This document shows, in pieces, positions 1 through 11,362 of a stretch of DNA of 64,000 nt (positions within the stretch are counted from its first letter, which is position 1; each line of letters starts with the position of its first letter). A program made the translations under genes and the position numbers. The stretch comes from Cephalotus follicularis (lineage: Eukaryota > Streptophyta > Magnoliopsida > Oxalidales > Cephalotaceae), in NCBI GenBank assembly GCA_001972305.1, contig BDDD01002126.1, positions 121,407-185,406 of the forward strand, read 5' to 3'. A model generated the notes under the pieces. The model had not been told where the DNA came from. It did not search any database and was given only the letters and a program-made list of their open reading frames with translations.

Positions 1-1717
1 ATGTCCGTTGAGACTTAAAGACCCTGATTAGGTATAGGCAGATTGGAAATGGGATTTCCGGGGAAGTCTGCCCACAGTCTCAATGCGTAAATGAAATTAT
101 AGTTATCGCGGCTTTACCTAGGGGTGACATTATTCCGAACCCTAGGTCGCGGTCGGAGCTAAGAATGACGTAGGATACATGACACATATGCCGATGACTG
201 GATAAAATACTGGTTAACCGGTTAACGGATGATAGACGTGGTGTACACGGATTCGGGGGATGATTGGAAATCATACCGGGGTCATTCTAGTAGTCGGGGA
301 CTATTAGGATGGTTGTACCAAAACTCCAGGATGTTCTGGGAAATTTATCGTCGTACCGGAATCCAACCGGGCTTCGGGTTCCTCTGATTATTAGAAAAGT
401 GACGCATGCTGCACACATACTAACTTTGTGGAAAATATAGTTTTTAACTAGTATATATTAATTTGACATTAGTGGTTTGTATTTTACCACCGTATTGTCA
501 TATTGATATATTAAAGAGAAACCAGAGTGGAGTATGTTTACATACAATGTGTGGGGCACATAAATTAAATTAAGAGAGATACATTAAATAAAAGAGAAAG
601 AGACAAAACAAATGAATTAAGTCATTTGTTGGACAATACACGCCATAAGGCGTCGGGTAGCGCCAAAATGGGGAAAAACGCACGCATCGTTTCCGGTCAG
701 AGAAGACAGGCGCGATGTCGTCGGTGGCCGGGAATAGAGGCGGGCTATCATCCAAGGTACGCCTCTTCTCTTTCTCTCCCCGTTTTCTCTTTCTTCTCTC
801 TCTGTTTTTCCCGTGACGTTTTGTCACCTCCCACCATCGGTTTTCTCTTTCCACCGCCGGTTATCACAGTAGGTGGAGCCAATCATTGACTCTATCTACT
901 TTAATTCTAGATTAGGCGATTTTCGTGCGTTTTTAGGCCGGATTTCGATATGGTGAGTCGACTATGTCGAGTCGACGTGTTGTGCGCCGTGGCTTGGCGT
1001 TCTGGGCCGAGTCACGACGGGTCTTGGGTTCCAACGTGAATATCAGAAGATTTGAAGCTCAGTTGTGGCGTGGAGGTGTCGCGACCGGACCTGTGTTTGT
1101 CGGGCGGGTCAACCCGGACGAGTTCAAATCGCCACCGCTGTGACCGCTAGTTCTATGGCGAGTCTCAGCGATTCTCAACCACCAATGCGAAGATCGGGGG
1201 GTTTGTCGTCCTATGTTGGCGCGGCCGGTCCATGGGGTGTTGACCGGGTTTTACTGAGTTCGAACTCAGTGAGATGCCGCCACTGCCAGCTGTTCCAGTG
1301 CGTTCCGGGGAGCTTCCCACCGAGTCTCCGCCAGCAACGGGTAGATCGGCGCTTTTGGAGTCCAATGATGTCATGGTTGGACCTCAGGCGACATGGCCGG
1401 AATCCGGCAATGGCTCCGGTGACTGCCAGTTGCTGCTGGAAGCGCGTAGCGGCAAAGTGGTGGAACCGCCAACGTTGGTATGGTTCCTAATCAATTGTAT
1501 TTATTGTTATCAGATTATATTCGGTTTACAAAAGTGGATGTATGCTTGATTTTTATTAGTTCGATTGAACATTAAACGGTGATCCTTGGCTTTTAGATTA
1601 TGGTAGTAAGATATTAAAGTGAACCTTGACTTCCAGTCTTGATGTTTTGAAAAATAAAAATTATACACTAACATCCTAGACCCAAAATCGACCGGGACCC
1701 CTCCCGGGTTTCCAACA
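1..1717 (+). mobile_element. Right part of a long LTR (family of the 46-51 kb element)
   Basis: Positions 1-395 align by eye, with substitutions, to 46,930-47,325; shared blocks include ACACATATGCCGATGACTGG and TAGGGGYGACATT. The sequence ends at 1,717 with TTTCCAACA, like the TTCCCAACA terminus of that long LTR at 51,222. No primer site follows, so this is a 3' LTR or solo LTR whose left end lies outside the window. Positions 940-990 contain GAGTCGAC-type motifs like those of the 61,568 LTR. The open frames inside are not gene-like. Assigning all of 1-1717 to one LTR is an inference. Confidence 0.42.
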
Positions 1718-2483
1718 CTAAGTATATATGTTGAGTATTTGGATGATGAAAATGAGTTAGTGGATGAGATCAAAGAAGATGATAGCCAACCAAGTGCAAT
1801 TCAAAGCAATATGTATGTTGTTTTGAGTGAGCAATTTCCTAGAACCAATGAGTTTAAGAGTGTGCTAGTCCCACAAGTTTCAATCTTAAAAAGTCTTTTT
1901 ATATGCTGAGATTTGCTGTAAACTTGTAATAATTAATGAGGACTTTAAACTTATTATTGATGTGTATTGTGGAGCTAAGAAAATTAATGTTGGTCATCAT
2001 GTCTTCATTTGCATTCGTCCCTCTTGCAATCTTGAATACTCATATGAAAACTTGCATCACCAAGCCATTGATCCCTTCTCCATTATTCAACCATTTGGAC
2101 CTAATGCAAATTTGCTTGATTTTCCTAATCATATGAATATTAATCCAGTTTTCAATGGGGAGAATTTGACACTTTACAGAGGTACTTTTGAGTCTTTTGT
2201 TTTGCAGCTTGGTATTTTTACAGGATTTACAGTGCGACCATCGTCAATTCCTCCTCAGCCGCCAGATTCGATTGAGATTATCCTGGTCACATCTTCTAAT
2301 GGAGGGTTCCTTCGGTTCATAATCTATTGGACGGGTCGTCCATCAAATATATTTGGGTAAGATGATATTGTTAGAGTTTGGGTCTAGATTTCCTCGAGTG
2401 GTGCTTTTTATGATCAAACTCTTCCGAGTAGAGTTTTTTTCAACTGGAGAAGCATGATGCGGGAGCATCTTGGGCCACATGCA
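1718..2483 (+). pseudogene. Relic chromovirus pol: integrase C-terminus and chromodomain
   Basis: The open segment 1,962-2,360 reads like the end of a plant chromovirus integrase. A stretch with VGHHVFICIRP is followed by PFSIIQPFGPNANLLDFPN and then INPVFNGENLTLYRG, the usual GPF-I-nPNAYlLDLP-PvFNV-DL-pYRG pattern. A degenerate chromodomain follows (about 2,255-2,430: IEIILVTSSNGGFLRFIIYWTGRP) with in-frame stops. Protease, reverse transcriptase and the integrase catalytic core are absent. It lies upstream of a putative 3' LTR in the same orientation, as expected. The Reina/CRM-type assignment is inferred from this pattern only. Confidence 0.55.
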
Positions 2484-2920
2484 TGTTAGCATAGGCGTAG
2501 TATTAGCAGATAGATGCTTATTATTTATTTGAGGATTATTTGGTAATTTTATATTATTTAGGTTAATTACATAATTTTATGTTTTATGGGATACTCTGAT
2601 AATTATGGGTTTTATCAGAATTAGGGTTTTACTTGTATAAATAGGTATGATAAACCTATCATCACTAGCTTTTGATGAATTGACAAATTGAATAAGACAA
2701 CAGTTATTTGTCTTGGCTTCTTCCTCTGGTTATTCCTTTGGTCTTTTCATCTCCTTCTTCGAAGATCGCTACAATCTCTTATTTGGTCTTATTCCCCTTT
2801 CCTCTAGTCTTCTCCCTCTTCCTATCCCTAATTTCTGTTTGAATTTCCCCAAATCACAAATTCCTCATCCCTAATTTTAATTTTTAATCCCTAATTTGTC
2901 TTTTCATTATCTGCTCTACA
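2484..2920 (+). mobile_element. Putative 3' LTR of the relic chromovirus
   Basis: The sequence runs from TGTTAGCATAGG to CTGCTCTACA, directly after the chromodomain relic. It contains TATAAATAGG at 2,636-2,645, a good LTR TATA box, followed by a pyrimidine-rich leader. No partner LTR is in the window, so the boundaries rest on TG...CA ends alone. Confidence 0.38.
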
Positions 2921-3144
2921 TCAGAGGGTTTCTGGAAATGAATAACATATGGGGAAAGGATCCTCTTAAGAGGGGAAGGATGGTGGGCTTACGACATATA
3001 TCATCATATAATGACAATAAAGCCACACGATGAGGACAGAACATGCCGACTTAAGGTGTATTTTGGAGACATATCATACACTCCATATTGAAATATAAGT
3101 GTAATCTAATTTAACATTGATTCAGTAGGTAAGCAAGATATTAC
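2921..3144. other. Non-coding stretch 3' of exon 10 of the hydrolase gene
   Basis: Exon 10 ends at 3,145 with donor gtaatatc on the minus strand, so this is the start of intron 10. I see no exon that could encode the missing histidine-containing C-terminus of the hydrolase, and no recognisable element. Confidence 0.5.
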
Positions 3145-5820
3145 CTCCCTGAACTCAGTCATTGTCATATAGAGCACATTCCGCACACTGTGGTACTGCG
3201 GATAAATACGAAATAAGTAAAAAGTTCAAACATGCATACACAGAGAACTATCATTTTGTACAAACAACAAAAATATTAATTACCTCTTTAGAAAGTTCAA
3301 TAGTAAAATTTACTCCATTGGACAAGTAAAACTATAAATCATCAAAACTTTCAGGGAGGTACAACAAATATTGTGTTCTAGTAAAAAGAAGGCGGCTTAA
3401 CCTGCAGCAAGGAAGTGCAAGTGGCCTCAACCGCAGAAGTAGACCATGACTTCCCAAGAGAATATTTCACAATCAACTTCAAAGCCCAACTAGGTAACAG
3501 TCCCAATGATGCAGCAAGAACACTAATTGTAGCAGAAAGAACCGGGGATCTGAAATCACAAATTAATACTCAGTCCAAATGCCTTATTGGCACACTCAAA
3601 AGAATGAAGGGACATAAGTTCTGGAGTAGAAACATTAATATGTGTTTAGGACTGAAGACTGCCAGAGTTTAAACTAGTTAACATAAGAAAATATTTCGTA
3701 CGTTGCTTTAGAAAACAACTCCAAATTCCCAATAACTGAACCATAGAAGCAGTATAGCAAGAGAAGAAAGAACGTAGGGACTGCAAATGCATGACCATTA
3801 GAAGTGTACTGCATGTTTTTGAAGAATGAAGGACATCTCCAGATAATGAATAGCAAGAAAAGTACCAGGGCCATAAAAGAAAAGAGGTTTACTCTGCGAT
3901 TTTCCTGATAGCAGACTGATATTCCGATTGCATGTTTACTGCTAAAAAGGGATATAGTCCAACAAAATACACTACCTATGAAACCAAAGATAAGAAGAAA
4001 AAAAATTGTCAGGGAACAGGTTCTCCAAAATTATAAGCATATTGAAGGGAGCATGAAAAATTATAAAACTATAGAATGTGTAAATGGCAGCTGAAGTATC
4101 ACCTTCTCTGGACAGCTCTTTAGCATTTCAAGAGATATATACGAGCCGATCGAGTGGCCAACCTTCATAAAAAGATTACATGCCAGCCATCATATTTTCA
4201 GTTCAGGAACGGTAAATAGTCTTACATGACTTGTTTTATTATTAATGTTAAGATGGTAAACTACAAAGAATTTGTAATACTTGAGAGTTGAGCCAAAAAT
4301 AGTGAAAATCCTCAAGGCAACAATGAGATAACAATAGGCTACAGCTTACTTACAAACATGGAAGTATAAAAAAATGTCACCAACACGTTTAATTAAGATG
4401 GGCAGCAATACAAGCAGTGATCATTAATCTCCTTTAAGGTCCAGTACTTCCACACATATGAATCGAAGTATGAACACTACCATGTGGAACTGGAAATTAC
4501 ATAAAGAGTAAAAGAAACCTGCGGAAATACATACTTGCTCCAGCCCGCTTTATTAGTCCTTTGATAAAAAAAAATACACAGTTTTTTTACACAAAAAAAA
4601 AAAAGTTTAAACAAGCATTTAATGACATATAGATTAACATATATATAATAAGAGTTTTAAGTACAGTTTATTAGTCATAAAATGATGAGGTAGTTTTAAG
4701 TACAATGATATTTTTGTTATCCATTACAAAAAGGTTATACCTCATGCATACATCCTTCATCTATTATAGTAAAGCAATATATTAATTTTTAGGTCCTTCA
4801 TCTATTTTCCAGTAATGCCATATATTACTTTTTAAGTTCTTGATCTATTTTACGGTAAAGCAATATATTACATCTGAGGTAAAGTAAATAAAATCACAAC
4901 ATACATGAAAGGAAAACCAACAATGACAGACAAGTGTCCACATAACACACACACACACTGAAATAAATAAATGTGGGGATCATACATGCATGCATAAAAT
5001 AGGTAGAGAAAACTTCAAAAAAGTATCGAACTTTCATTCTAAATGACCTTCAGCTCTCAGCAATAAAGTCATTATGGCCATCTATTCACCATTCTACACT
5101 TATATTTGGCATCAAAGTACAAATAAACATTAATAGAAATAGAAAATTATCACACCAATAATATAGGAAGGTGAAGATCTTCCAATTCCTGTCTGATGAA
5201 GTTCATCTGCAAAAATATGAGACCGTGTGGAGATCATAAATCTATTAAATATGCTGGTAAAGTAAAGTGGTTTTACAATCTACAGTGGCTACGAGATTAT
5301 GAATAAGAATAGGTAGGCAGTTCTTTAAGGGTACAAAGGCAATAGAGATCTGAAAGTTAGATAGGCATGCTATAAGAAGCAACAAGCTTAATGATTAAGT
5401 ACATGGGTTATAAGCCCAAGCACAATATTAGACTCAAACTTGTATTGCACAAACTAAATGTTTATTTATAGATCAAGTTCTTATAAACAACCTCATGCTT
5501 GAATTTAACAGTGAGCTTGAAAATAAACTCAAGCTCTGGCTCATTTACATAATTAAGCAACTCACAAACCAAGCTCAAGCCTGCCACAACTTTATCAGGC
5601 CAAGTTTAAACAGACAATTTTAGGTTTGATTTCAGCTCGCATCAAACTGAAGCTTGCATGAAATTAACCAAGCCAAGCTTGAGCAAGCTAAAACTAGGCT
5701 TATGATCACAGATTTTAATTTGCTCCTATGATGACCATAATATACTCAAAGCTGAAAGAAACATTTTACCTTATGATCAATCTGTTCTTGTAACGAGAAT
5801 ACCTTTCCATGCTCCCATTT
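3145..5820 (-). CDS. LDAH-like lipid-droplet hydrolase, exons 5-10 (partial gene)
   Basis: Six exons on the minus strand, each with AG acceptor and GT donor: 5770-5820 (KWEHGKVFSLQEQIDHK), 5156-5206 (MNFIRQELEDLHLPILL), 4103-4162 (VGHSIGSYISLEMLKSCPEK), 3893-3975 (includes YFVGLYPFLAVN), 3402-3549 (includes SLGKSWSTSAVEAT) and 3145-3195 (YHSVRNVLYMTMTEFRE). Phases agree at every junction and no stop interrupts them. GHSIG in exon 7 is the G-x-S-x-G nucleophile elbow of the alpha/beta-hydrolase fold, and the surrounding sequence matches the plant LDAH/DUF2305 family as I know it. Such proteins act on lipid droplets, as ester hydrolase or in droplet turnover; the activity here is inferred. The region expected to carry the catalytic Asp and His is missing to the left, so the gene is incomplete in this window. 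Exons 1-4 lie at 42.1-42.6 kb. Confidence 0.85.
5398..5712. repeat. Possible small non-autonomous element rich in AAGCTC/GAGCTT, in intron 5
   Basis: This intronic stretch repeats CAAGCTC and AAGCTTGAGC-like words on both strands and is bounded by short inverted pieces (GGTTATAAGCC on the left, TAGGCTTATGATC on the right). The pattern resembles small palindromic plant MITE-like repeats. No target duplication could be fixed. Confidence 0.25.
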
Positions 5821-6018
5821 CTAAAAAGAGAACTTCACATAAGACTTTTACTTGTCAAAGAAACTAAAATTCTAAAAAACAAGGTTTATTGCATAAACGC
5901 CTCTTACATAAAAATTAAAACAACATGATTGATCAAACTCAAGGAATCAATAAATAGTGTTCTCATCACTCAATTTGAGGTTGACACGTGACTTCCGTAG
6001 AAGAAATCAGTCAAAGGG

Positions 6019-6290
6019 TGTTGGTGAAATTCAATATAACTGTTGAATTATAAATAACCAGATTTTTAGGAATTCTGATCATTAGGAAATAGCTATATAT
6101 AAATCTTATTTTGATCCCATAATTTGTGGGATTATAGTTGTACCTTCTAAATCCCTTAATATGTGGTATTATAGCATTATAGCTAGATTTGTTTCCTATT
6201 TTAGCTCCTAGAATAGTCCCTATATATAGCATTGTATCTTTGACGGAAGTTGAATGAGAATAATCTTAATTCTTCTCTCTAAATTTGTCA
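6019..6290 (+). mobile_element. 5' LTR of copia C, with primer site
   Basis: A 272-bp LTR from TGTTGGTGAA to ATTTGTCA, followed immediately by TGGTATTAGAGC at 6,291-6,302, a one-mismatch match to the initiator tRNA-Met primer binding site. CTATATATAGC near 6,220 is a TATA-like site. The left flank is ordinary intron 4 sequence, so this is the left boundary of the nest. The matching 3' LTR was not found. Confidence 0.75.
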
Positions 6291-6389
6291 TGGTATTAGA
6301 GCATTAGGCTTGTTTTTGGATTTTAATTACAGCCTTCATTGCTGTGTTTGCAGCCTTCATCTCTTAATCTATTCTCCAAAGTTTTGATA

Positions 6390-6588
6390 ATGTCCATGTC
6401 TGAGATAACTTCTCCACATAATTCAGGTCAATCGGAGGAGGTCATTTCGAATCACAAGACCAGGGATCTACAAAATATTAGGGCGACATATAGGCTGAAT
6501 GAGAAGAAGTATCTCAAATGGTCGCAATTTGTCAAGACATACCTAAAGGGCAAAGGAAGAGTCAGCCATCTTCTCGGAACAGACCAAA
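6390..6588 (+). pseudogene. Copia C gag, N-terminal piece
   Basis: The gag begins at ATG 6,390, about 90 bp after the primer site, and contains YRLNEKKYLKWSQFVKTYL and GKGRVSHLLGT, the usual start of plant copia gag polyproteins. It is cut at 6,588 by a solo LTR. The second piece resumes at 9,082 but one base out of frame, so a small deletion is also present. Translation could start earlier at 6,339 in the same frame; I chose 6,390 from the typical leader length. Confidence 0.7.
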
Positions 6589-7436
6589 TGTAACACCCGA
6601 AAATTTTTATTATGAAGGAATGGTTTTGGGCTTGGAAATAAGCCTTGTGGTATTGGGCTAAAATGTGAAAATTGGAGGAAAAGGGTGCCTTGGGCCGAAT
6701 CTGGCCCAAGGAAGAGGAAGAAGAGTTTGGGCCGAATTGGACTAAAGAAAAAAAAAGGGAGTGTTGGGCCGACCTCCCTAGCTCTCAGCTCATTTTGTGA
6801 AGGAATTGGTAGAATTGTGTAGGAAGTTCCAGAGCCTTCCACTTTTGGCTATAAAGGAGAAGGAATGGAGAGTGGGGACGGTTGTTGCATCTTTTGGTAA
6901 GGAGACAAAGATATGTCTTTGTCCAGAACATTCTTGTCTCCCTTCTCTTGACTTTAAATCTCCCACTCTCAACCTTAAAGGAGCCATGAAGCAGTACCTT
7001 GGAAGGCGAAAGGAGAATTAGTGAAAGAAGGACGCAGATTGAAGGCAAGGAAAAAGGATAGATTGAGACTCATCAAAGTTTTGAGGTAGGATCTACTTCC
7101 TACTCAGTGCTCTCACTTTTTATGTGTATTGTTTGAATGCTGTGTTATTGTGATTTCTCAGTCAAAAGTTAGGAAATGATTGGAAGGTAGAATGATTGGA
7201 ATGTGCCTTTGCTCTTATAGAATTAATGGTACTTCACTTGAATGGACACATACTCTCTGTACAATGTCGGTAGTGAAGGACCAGGCCCGACCACGCATTG
7301 AGGCGTGCCATCATGCCCCCGAGCGTGAGAACACGCATCGGAGCATGCTTCGCTATGCGCTGAGTATGCCATGCGTGGCTGAGCTTACCAAGCATGCGTC
7401 CCGAGCATGCAACATTGAATGTCCGAGCTCTCCACT

Positions 7437-7782
7437 GTGAGTGCCAACCAGCAGTGACGCCGACCACTACCCAGCATGCACCCTGAGCATGCATGATGAG
7501 TGCTAAGCTCTCCATTCCGAGCATGCATGGTGCACGCTGAGCTCTCCACTGTGAGTGTGCCAACCAGCAGTGGCGCCGAGCACTACCCAGCATGCACCCC
7601 GAGCATGCATGATGAGTGTCGAGCTCTCCATTCCGAGCATGCATGGTGCACGCCAAGCTCTCCACTGTGAGTGTGCCAACTAGCAGTGGCGCCGACCACT
7701 ACCCAGCATGCATCCCGAGCATGCATGATGAGTGCCGAGCTCTCCATTCCGAGCATACATGGTGCACGCCGAGCTCTCCATC
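7437..7782 (+). repeat. Three ~115-bp tandem units rich in GAGCTC and GCATGC
   Basis: Units start at 7,437, 7,551 and 7,667 (spacing 114 and 116 bp), each with a CCAACYAGCAGTG block, a GAGCATGCATGATGAGTG block and a CGAGCTCTCCATTCCGAGCA block. Degenerate pieces continue on both sides (about 7,280-8,100). The repeated cores GAGCTC and GCATGC are palindromes. Confidence 0.85.
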
Positions 7783-8284
7783 CCGAGCTCCATGACATGG
7801 GTCCGAGCGTGCCCCCAGTAATGCGCCGAGCTATCCACTGCATATATCCTGAGCATGCAAGGCGCCCGAGCTCCATGGTATGCGTCCGAGCGTGCCCAGT
7901 AATGCGCCGAGCTCCATTGCAAGTGCCGAGCCCTCCACTGAATGCATCTGACCTAACCCTTGTACGGGTCCAGTGCGTGCCTTCCGAGCTTGCCATGCAG
8001 CGCCTCATAGCACTAAAGGTGCCCGACCTTTATCCTCTGCATGCGTCCCTAGCATGCCGAGCTCTCCATTGAAGGCGCCAAGCTCTCCACTGAATGCTCC
8101 AGAGTTTGTGAACCGTTGTGCCGACCTTAGGCATCCCAGGAGAGTTAGTGTAATTAAGTGAATGGAAATGTATAACTGTAGAAAGATAAGTGAATGTAGT
8201 GTAATATAATAGAGGCAAACCCCTTAGAGAAATTGAAATGGAATGTTAATGCAATGATAAATAGTGTAATGTAATGCAATATAC

Positions 8285-8464
8285 TGGGTCACCACCGAGA
8301 TGAACCATACGGGGGTCACCGCTGAGATGAACCAGGATATGCTATCCCTTGAGATGAACTAATGGGTCACCAGCCGAGATGAACCAGGAGGGTCACCAAG
8401 GTAGATAGCCCACGTGGATCACCGACTGAGATGAGCCTGACGGATCACCGACCGAGATGAGCCA
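8285..8464 (+). repeat. Degenerate ~25-bp tandem array GGTCACCnnCGAGATGAACC
   Basis: Five or more copies of GGRTCACCgmCYGAGATGARCC in the distal part of the solo LTR. Other LTRs in the window carry different short arrays at a similar relative position. Confidence 0.75.
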
Positions 8465-9081
8465 TAAATGATAAATGAATGTTAATGTTTAGGTCTGATC
8501 TAAGCTAGAGTAATGTTTTTCCCATCCCAGCTCCTCTGTCTTTAACGTCTGGAGTGCGTGTATTGCTCCTCCTTAAGCCAAGGAAACTGAGGAGGGCTGT
8601 ATAAATGACTGTTAATGATTATAAATGTCTGTATTGAATGTTTGAGCTTTCATTTGCATCTCTCATTTGCATTGCATATACTTGCTGCATCTGCACTTCC
8701 ATACACGCTTAGGCGGTAGTTCCTACACAACCAGTGGTTGCTGACCCATTGCATTGTAATGTAATGGGTCAGGTACAGGTGGAGCTTCGCACCAAGCAGA
8801 GGACTAGAGCTGCTGAGTAAGTCTTCTCCTCCTACGCAGTCTGAAGGCCGATTTGTATAAAAGTGAATTGATAAATTGTATTATGGCCTGCCAGTCTGTG
8901 ACAGAGCTATAATTGTGAACAGTATTGTACATTGGGTTTTATCCACATAAGTGATGTTTTATTTGATTTTCCGCATGCATTATTATATTGTTAAATATTT
9001 TAAATTATTATAAGTATTGAATGGTACTGTTCGTAGCGCACCAGGCCTTGGGGGTTCACCCTTGGGGTTTGGGGCGTTACA

Positions 9082-9891
9082 CCAAAACCAGGAGATCCAA
9101 AATTTGAAGCGTGGGATGAAGCTGATTCAATGATCATGTCATGGTTATGGGACTCAATGGATCCAACCATAAGTGATACATGCATGCTTCTAAAAACTGC
9201 TAAGGAGATTTGGGATTCCATTCGCAGGACGTATTTAAAGGCCCGAGATGCAGTCCAAGTGTATAAAATTAAGGTGAAAACAAGTGCAACAAAACAAGGA
9301 AGCAGAACTGTGACAGAATATGCCAACAATCCACAAAATCTATGGCAAGAACTCGATCATTATCGGGTGTTTGAGATGAAGTGCCCAGAAGATGCAGCTA
9401 AATTAAAGATTTTTATTGAAAAAGATAGGATATATGATTTTTTAGCTGGTCTTAATCCTAAATTTGATTAGGTCAGAATTCAAATACTCGGAAAAGAAGA
9501 AATACCTTCATTAGAGGAGACAATTTCTCTAATCCAGGCAGAAGAGAGTCGAAGGGGTATCATGCTCAAGCCGCAAGCTTTGGAAGGATCAGCCATGGTG
9601 ACTCAAAATGCACATCCCCAACAAGAAGAAAAAGGAAAGGCAGATGCATCAAGGCCTTCATGCAAAAACAACCGGGACAATTTATGGTGTACCTACTGTA
9701 ATAAACCAAGGCATACCAAGGATCGTTGCTAGAAGCTGAATGGTAAACCAACAACCTCAAGCCGAGAGTGGCGAAACCGAGCAGGAAAACCAAGAACCCA
9801 GGCCCACCTAACTGAGCAAACCAGCCAAGGTGAAGGACATGATAAAGAAGGTGAAGAATTGTGTAAAAGAAATAAGAGAGAAGTTTTGGAA
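9082..9891 (+). pseudogene. Copia C gag, C-terminal piece with zinc knuckle
   Basis: The frame resumes after the solo LTR as PKFEAWDEADSMIMSWLWDS and continues with TAKEIWDSIRRTYLKARDA and FLAGLNPKFD, the retrotransposon gag core (UBN2-type). It then reaches a CCHC knuckle CTYCNKPRHTKDRC (C-x2-C-x4-H-x4-C). In-frame TAG codons at about 9,469 and just after the knuckle inactivate it. The frame is cut near 9,891 by the LTR of copia D. Confidence 0.75.
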
Positions 9892-10080
9892 TGGATTGAT
9901 GTCAGTTTCATAAAGTATCATCCAGTATTTATATTATTAGAGGAATCAATCAAGTACAATTAGATCCTATAATTAAGGAATCAATTACCTATAATTAGAT
10001 CTCTAAAAACATGATATCCCAATAATTAGTCCTATAATCATGGGAACTAATCATGGATCAATTATAACAAATATTCAACA
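9892..10080 (-). mobile_element. 3' LTR of copia D (minus strand)
   Basis: On the minus strand the sequence starts TGTTGAATATTTG at 10,080, directly after the polypurine run GAGAGGGGGG, and ends near 9,892 or 9,897 where copia C gag resumes. Length is about 185 bp, typical of small copia LTRs. The 5' LTR of this element was not found. Confidence 0.6.
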
Positions 10081-11191
10081 CCCCCCTCTCAAGTTGGTGC
10101 GTGGATGTCACACATGCCCAACTTGGACACATGATAATCAAATACTCGTTTGCTCACTGCCTTGGTGAATATATCTACTGTCTGCTCTGAGGATTGAACA
10201 AATGGAGTACAAAATTCTCCGGTATCAAGCTTTTCCTTGATAAAGTGCCGATCAATTTCCACATGTTTAGTCCTACATGCTGGACAGGATTATGAGAAAT
10301 ACTGATAGCAGATTTACTTTTAGAGTAAATCATTAGTGGTTTCTGAACACAGAACCCCAAATCACCTAGAAGTTTCTTAATCCACAATAATTCACACGTG
10401 CCTGGAGCCATTGAACGAAATTCAACCTCTGCGCTTGATTGCTTCGCCATGTAACTAGGTTGCCTCCAACATAAGAGCAATAACCTGAAGTGGATCGCCT
10501 GTCATCTAGACTACTAGCCCAGTCTGCATCAGTGAATGCATCAACCTTCAAATGACCATGGTTCTGAAACAGGATGCCTTTACCCAGTGTTCCTTTCAAG
10601 TAACGGAGAATCTGAGTCACGACATCCATACGAGTAGTATACAGATCATGCATGAACTGACTTACAAGGCTAACTGCAAAGGCAATATCGAGACGTGTAT
10701 GGGAAAGATAGATGAGCTTCCCAACAAGCCTCGAATATCTTCCGCGATGTGCCGGCTCCCCTGCCTTGGCCCGAATCTTCTCATCTGAATCAAGTGGAGT
10801 ATCAGTAGCCTTACAACCAAGCATGCCTGTTTCAAACAGAAGATCAAGTGTGTACTTACGCTGAGAGAGGAAAATCCCATGGTAGGACCGAGCTACTTCA
10901 ATGCCAAGAAAATAATGGAGTTTTCCAAGGTCCTTGAGCTCAAATTCTTTACCCAAAGCATTTTTCAATCTAGTGATTTCATCAGTATCATTTCCAGCCA
11001 CCACAATGTCATCCACATACACAAATAAGAAGGTGGAGAGAGAACCACTATGGTGAATGAACAAGCTGTGATCAGCATTACTTTGGGTGTATCCTCGAGC
11101 TCGCATAGCTTTGGTAAACCAGCCAAATCAAGCCCGAGGTGACTGCTTAAGCCCATATAAAGAACGCTTTAGGTGAAAAACAGTAGAATTT
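10081..11191 (-). pseudogene. Copia D reverse transcriptase C-terminal part and RNase H
   Basis: The minus-strand frame holds YTQSNADHSLFIHHSG, the active-site box FVYVDDIVVAGND, HYFLGIEVARS and YSRLVGKLIYLSHTRLDIA, then the RNase H start VDAFTDADWASSLDDRRS. Further RNase H pieces (LMIYSKSKSAISISHNPVQH) follow in a shifted frame down to the polypurine tract. Frameshifts near 10,430 and 10,300 break it. The N-terminal part of reverse transcriptase and everything upstream is missing, because copia E begins at 11,192. Confidence 0.8.
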
Positions 11192-11362
11192 TGAGATAGA
11201 ATGATTTGAGGAAGAAAATGGCTTGTTTCAATTGTGACCCAAAGCCCTTTATTTATATTCATAGCATTTTAAGATACATAGAACCTGGACATACCCAAGA
11301 AACGAAAGAACATATCCAGGAAAGGAAAGAAATAAATACGAAAAAACATATGAATAACAACA
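11192..11362 (-). mobile_element. 3' LTR of copia E (minus strand)
   Basis: A 171-bp sequence that on the minus strand begins TGTTGTTATTCATATG right after a polypurine tract (GAGGGGGAG) and ends with the complement of TGAGATAGAATG at 11,192. It abuts the broken reverse transcriptase of copia D, consistent with insertion of E into D. The body of E to the right lacks its 5' half. Confidence 0.65.

Larger units (their letters stand above)
6589..9081 (+). mobile_element. Solo LTR of a Tekay/Del-like gypsy element
   Basis: A 2,493-bp sequence from TGTAACACCCG to GGGGCGTTACA, flanked by the 5-bp duplication CCAAA (6584-6588 and 9082-9086). It has no coding capacity and sits inside the gag of copia C, which continues on the other side. 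Length and termini match the LTRs of the two gypsy elements in this window. It contains a purine-rich leader ending in AGGTAGG (7,084-7,090) and two tandem arrays. Open frames here are by-products of the arrays. Confidence 0.85.

Noticed and set aside
1065-1490. 141-codon plus-strand frame in GC-richer sequence
   Set aside because: No family resemblance; it overlaps other frames and lies in an LTR-like region.
7234-8072. Several overlapping open frames on both strands
   Set aside because: They arise from the ~115-bp repeat units; the repeats keep frames open by chance and no domain is present.
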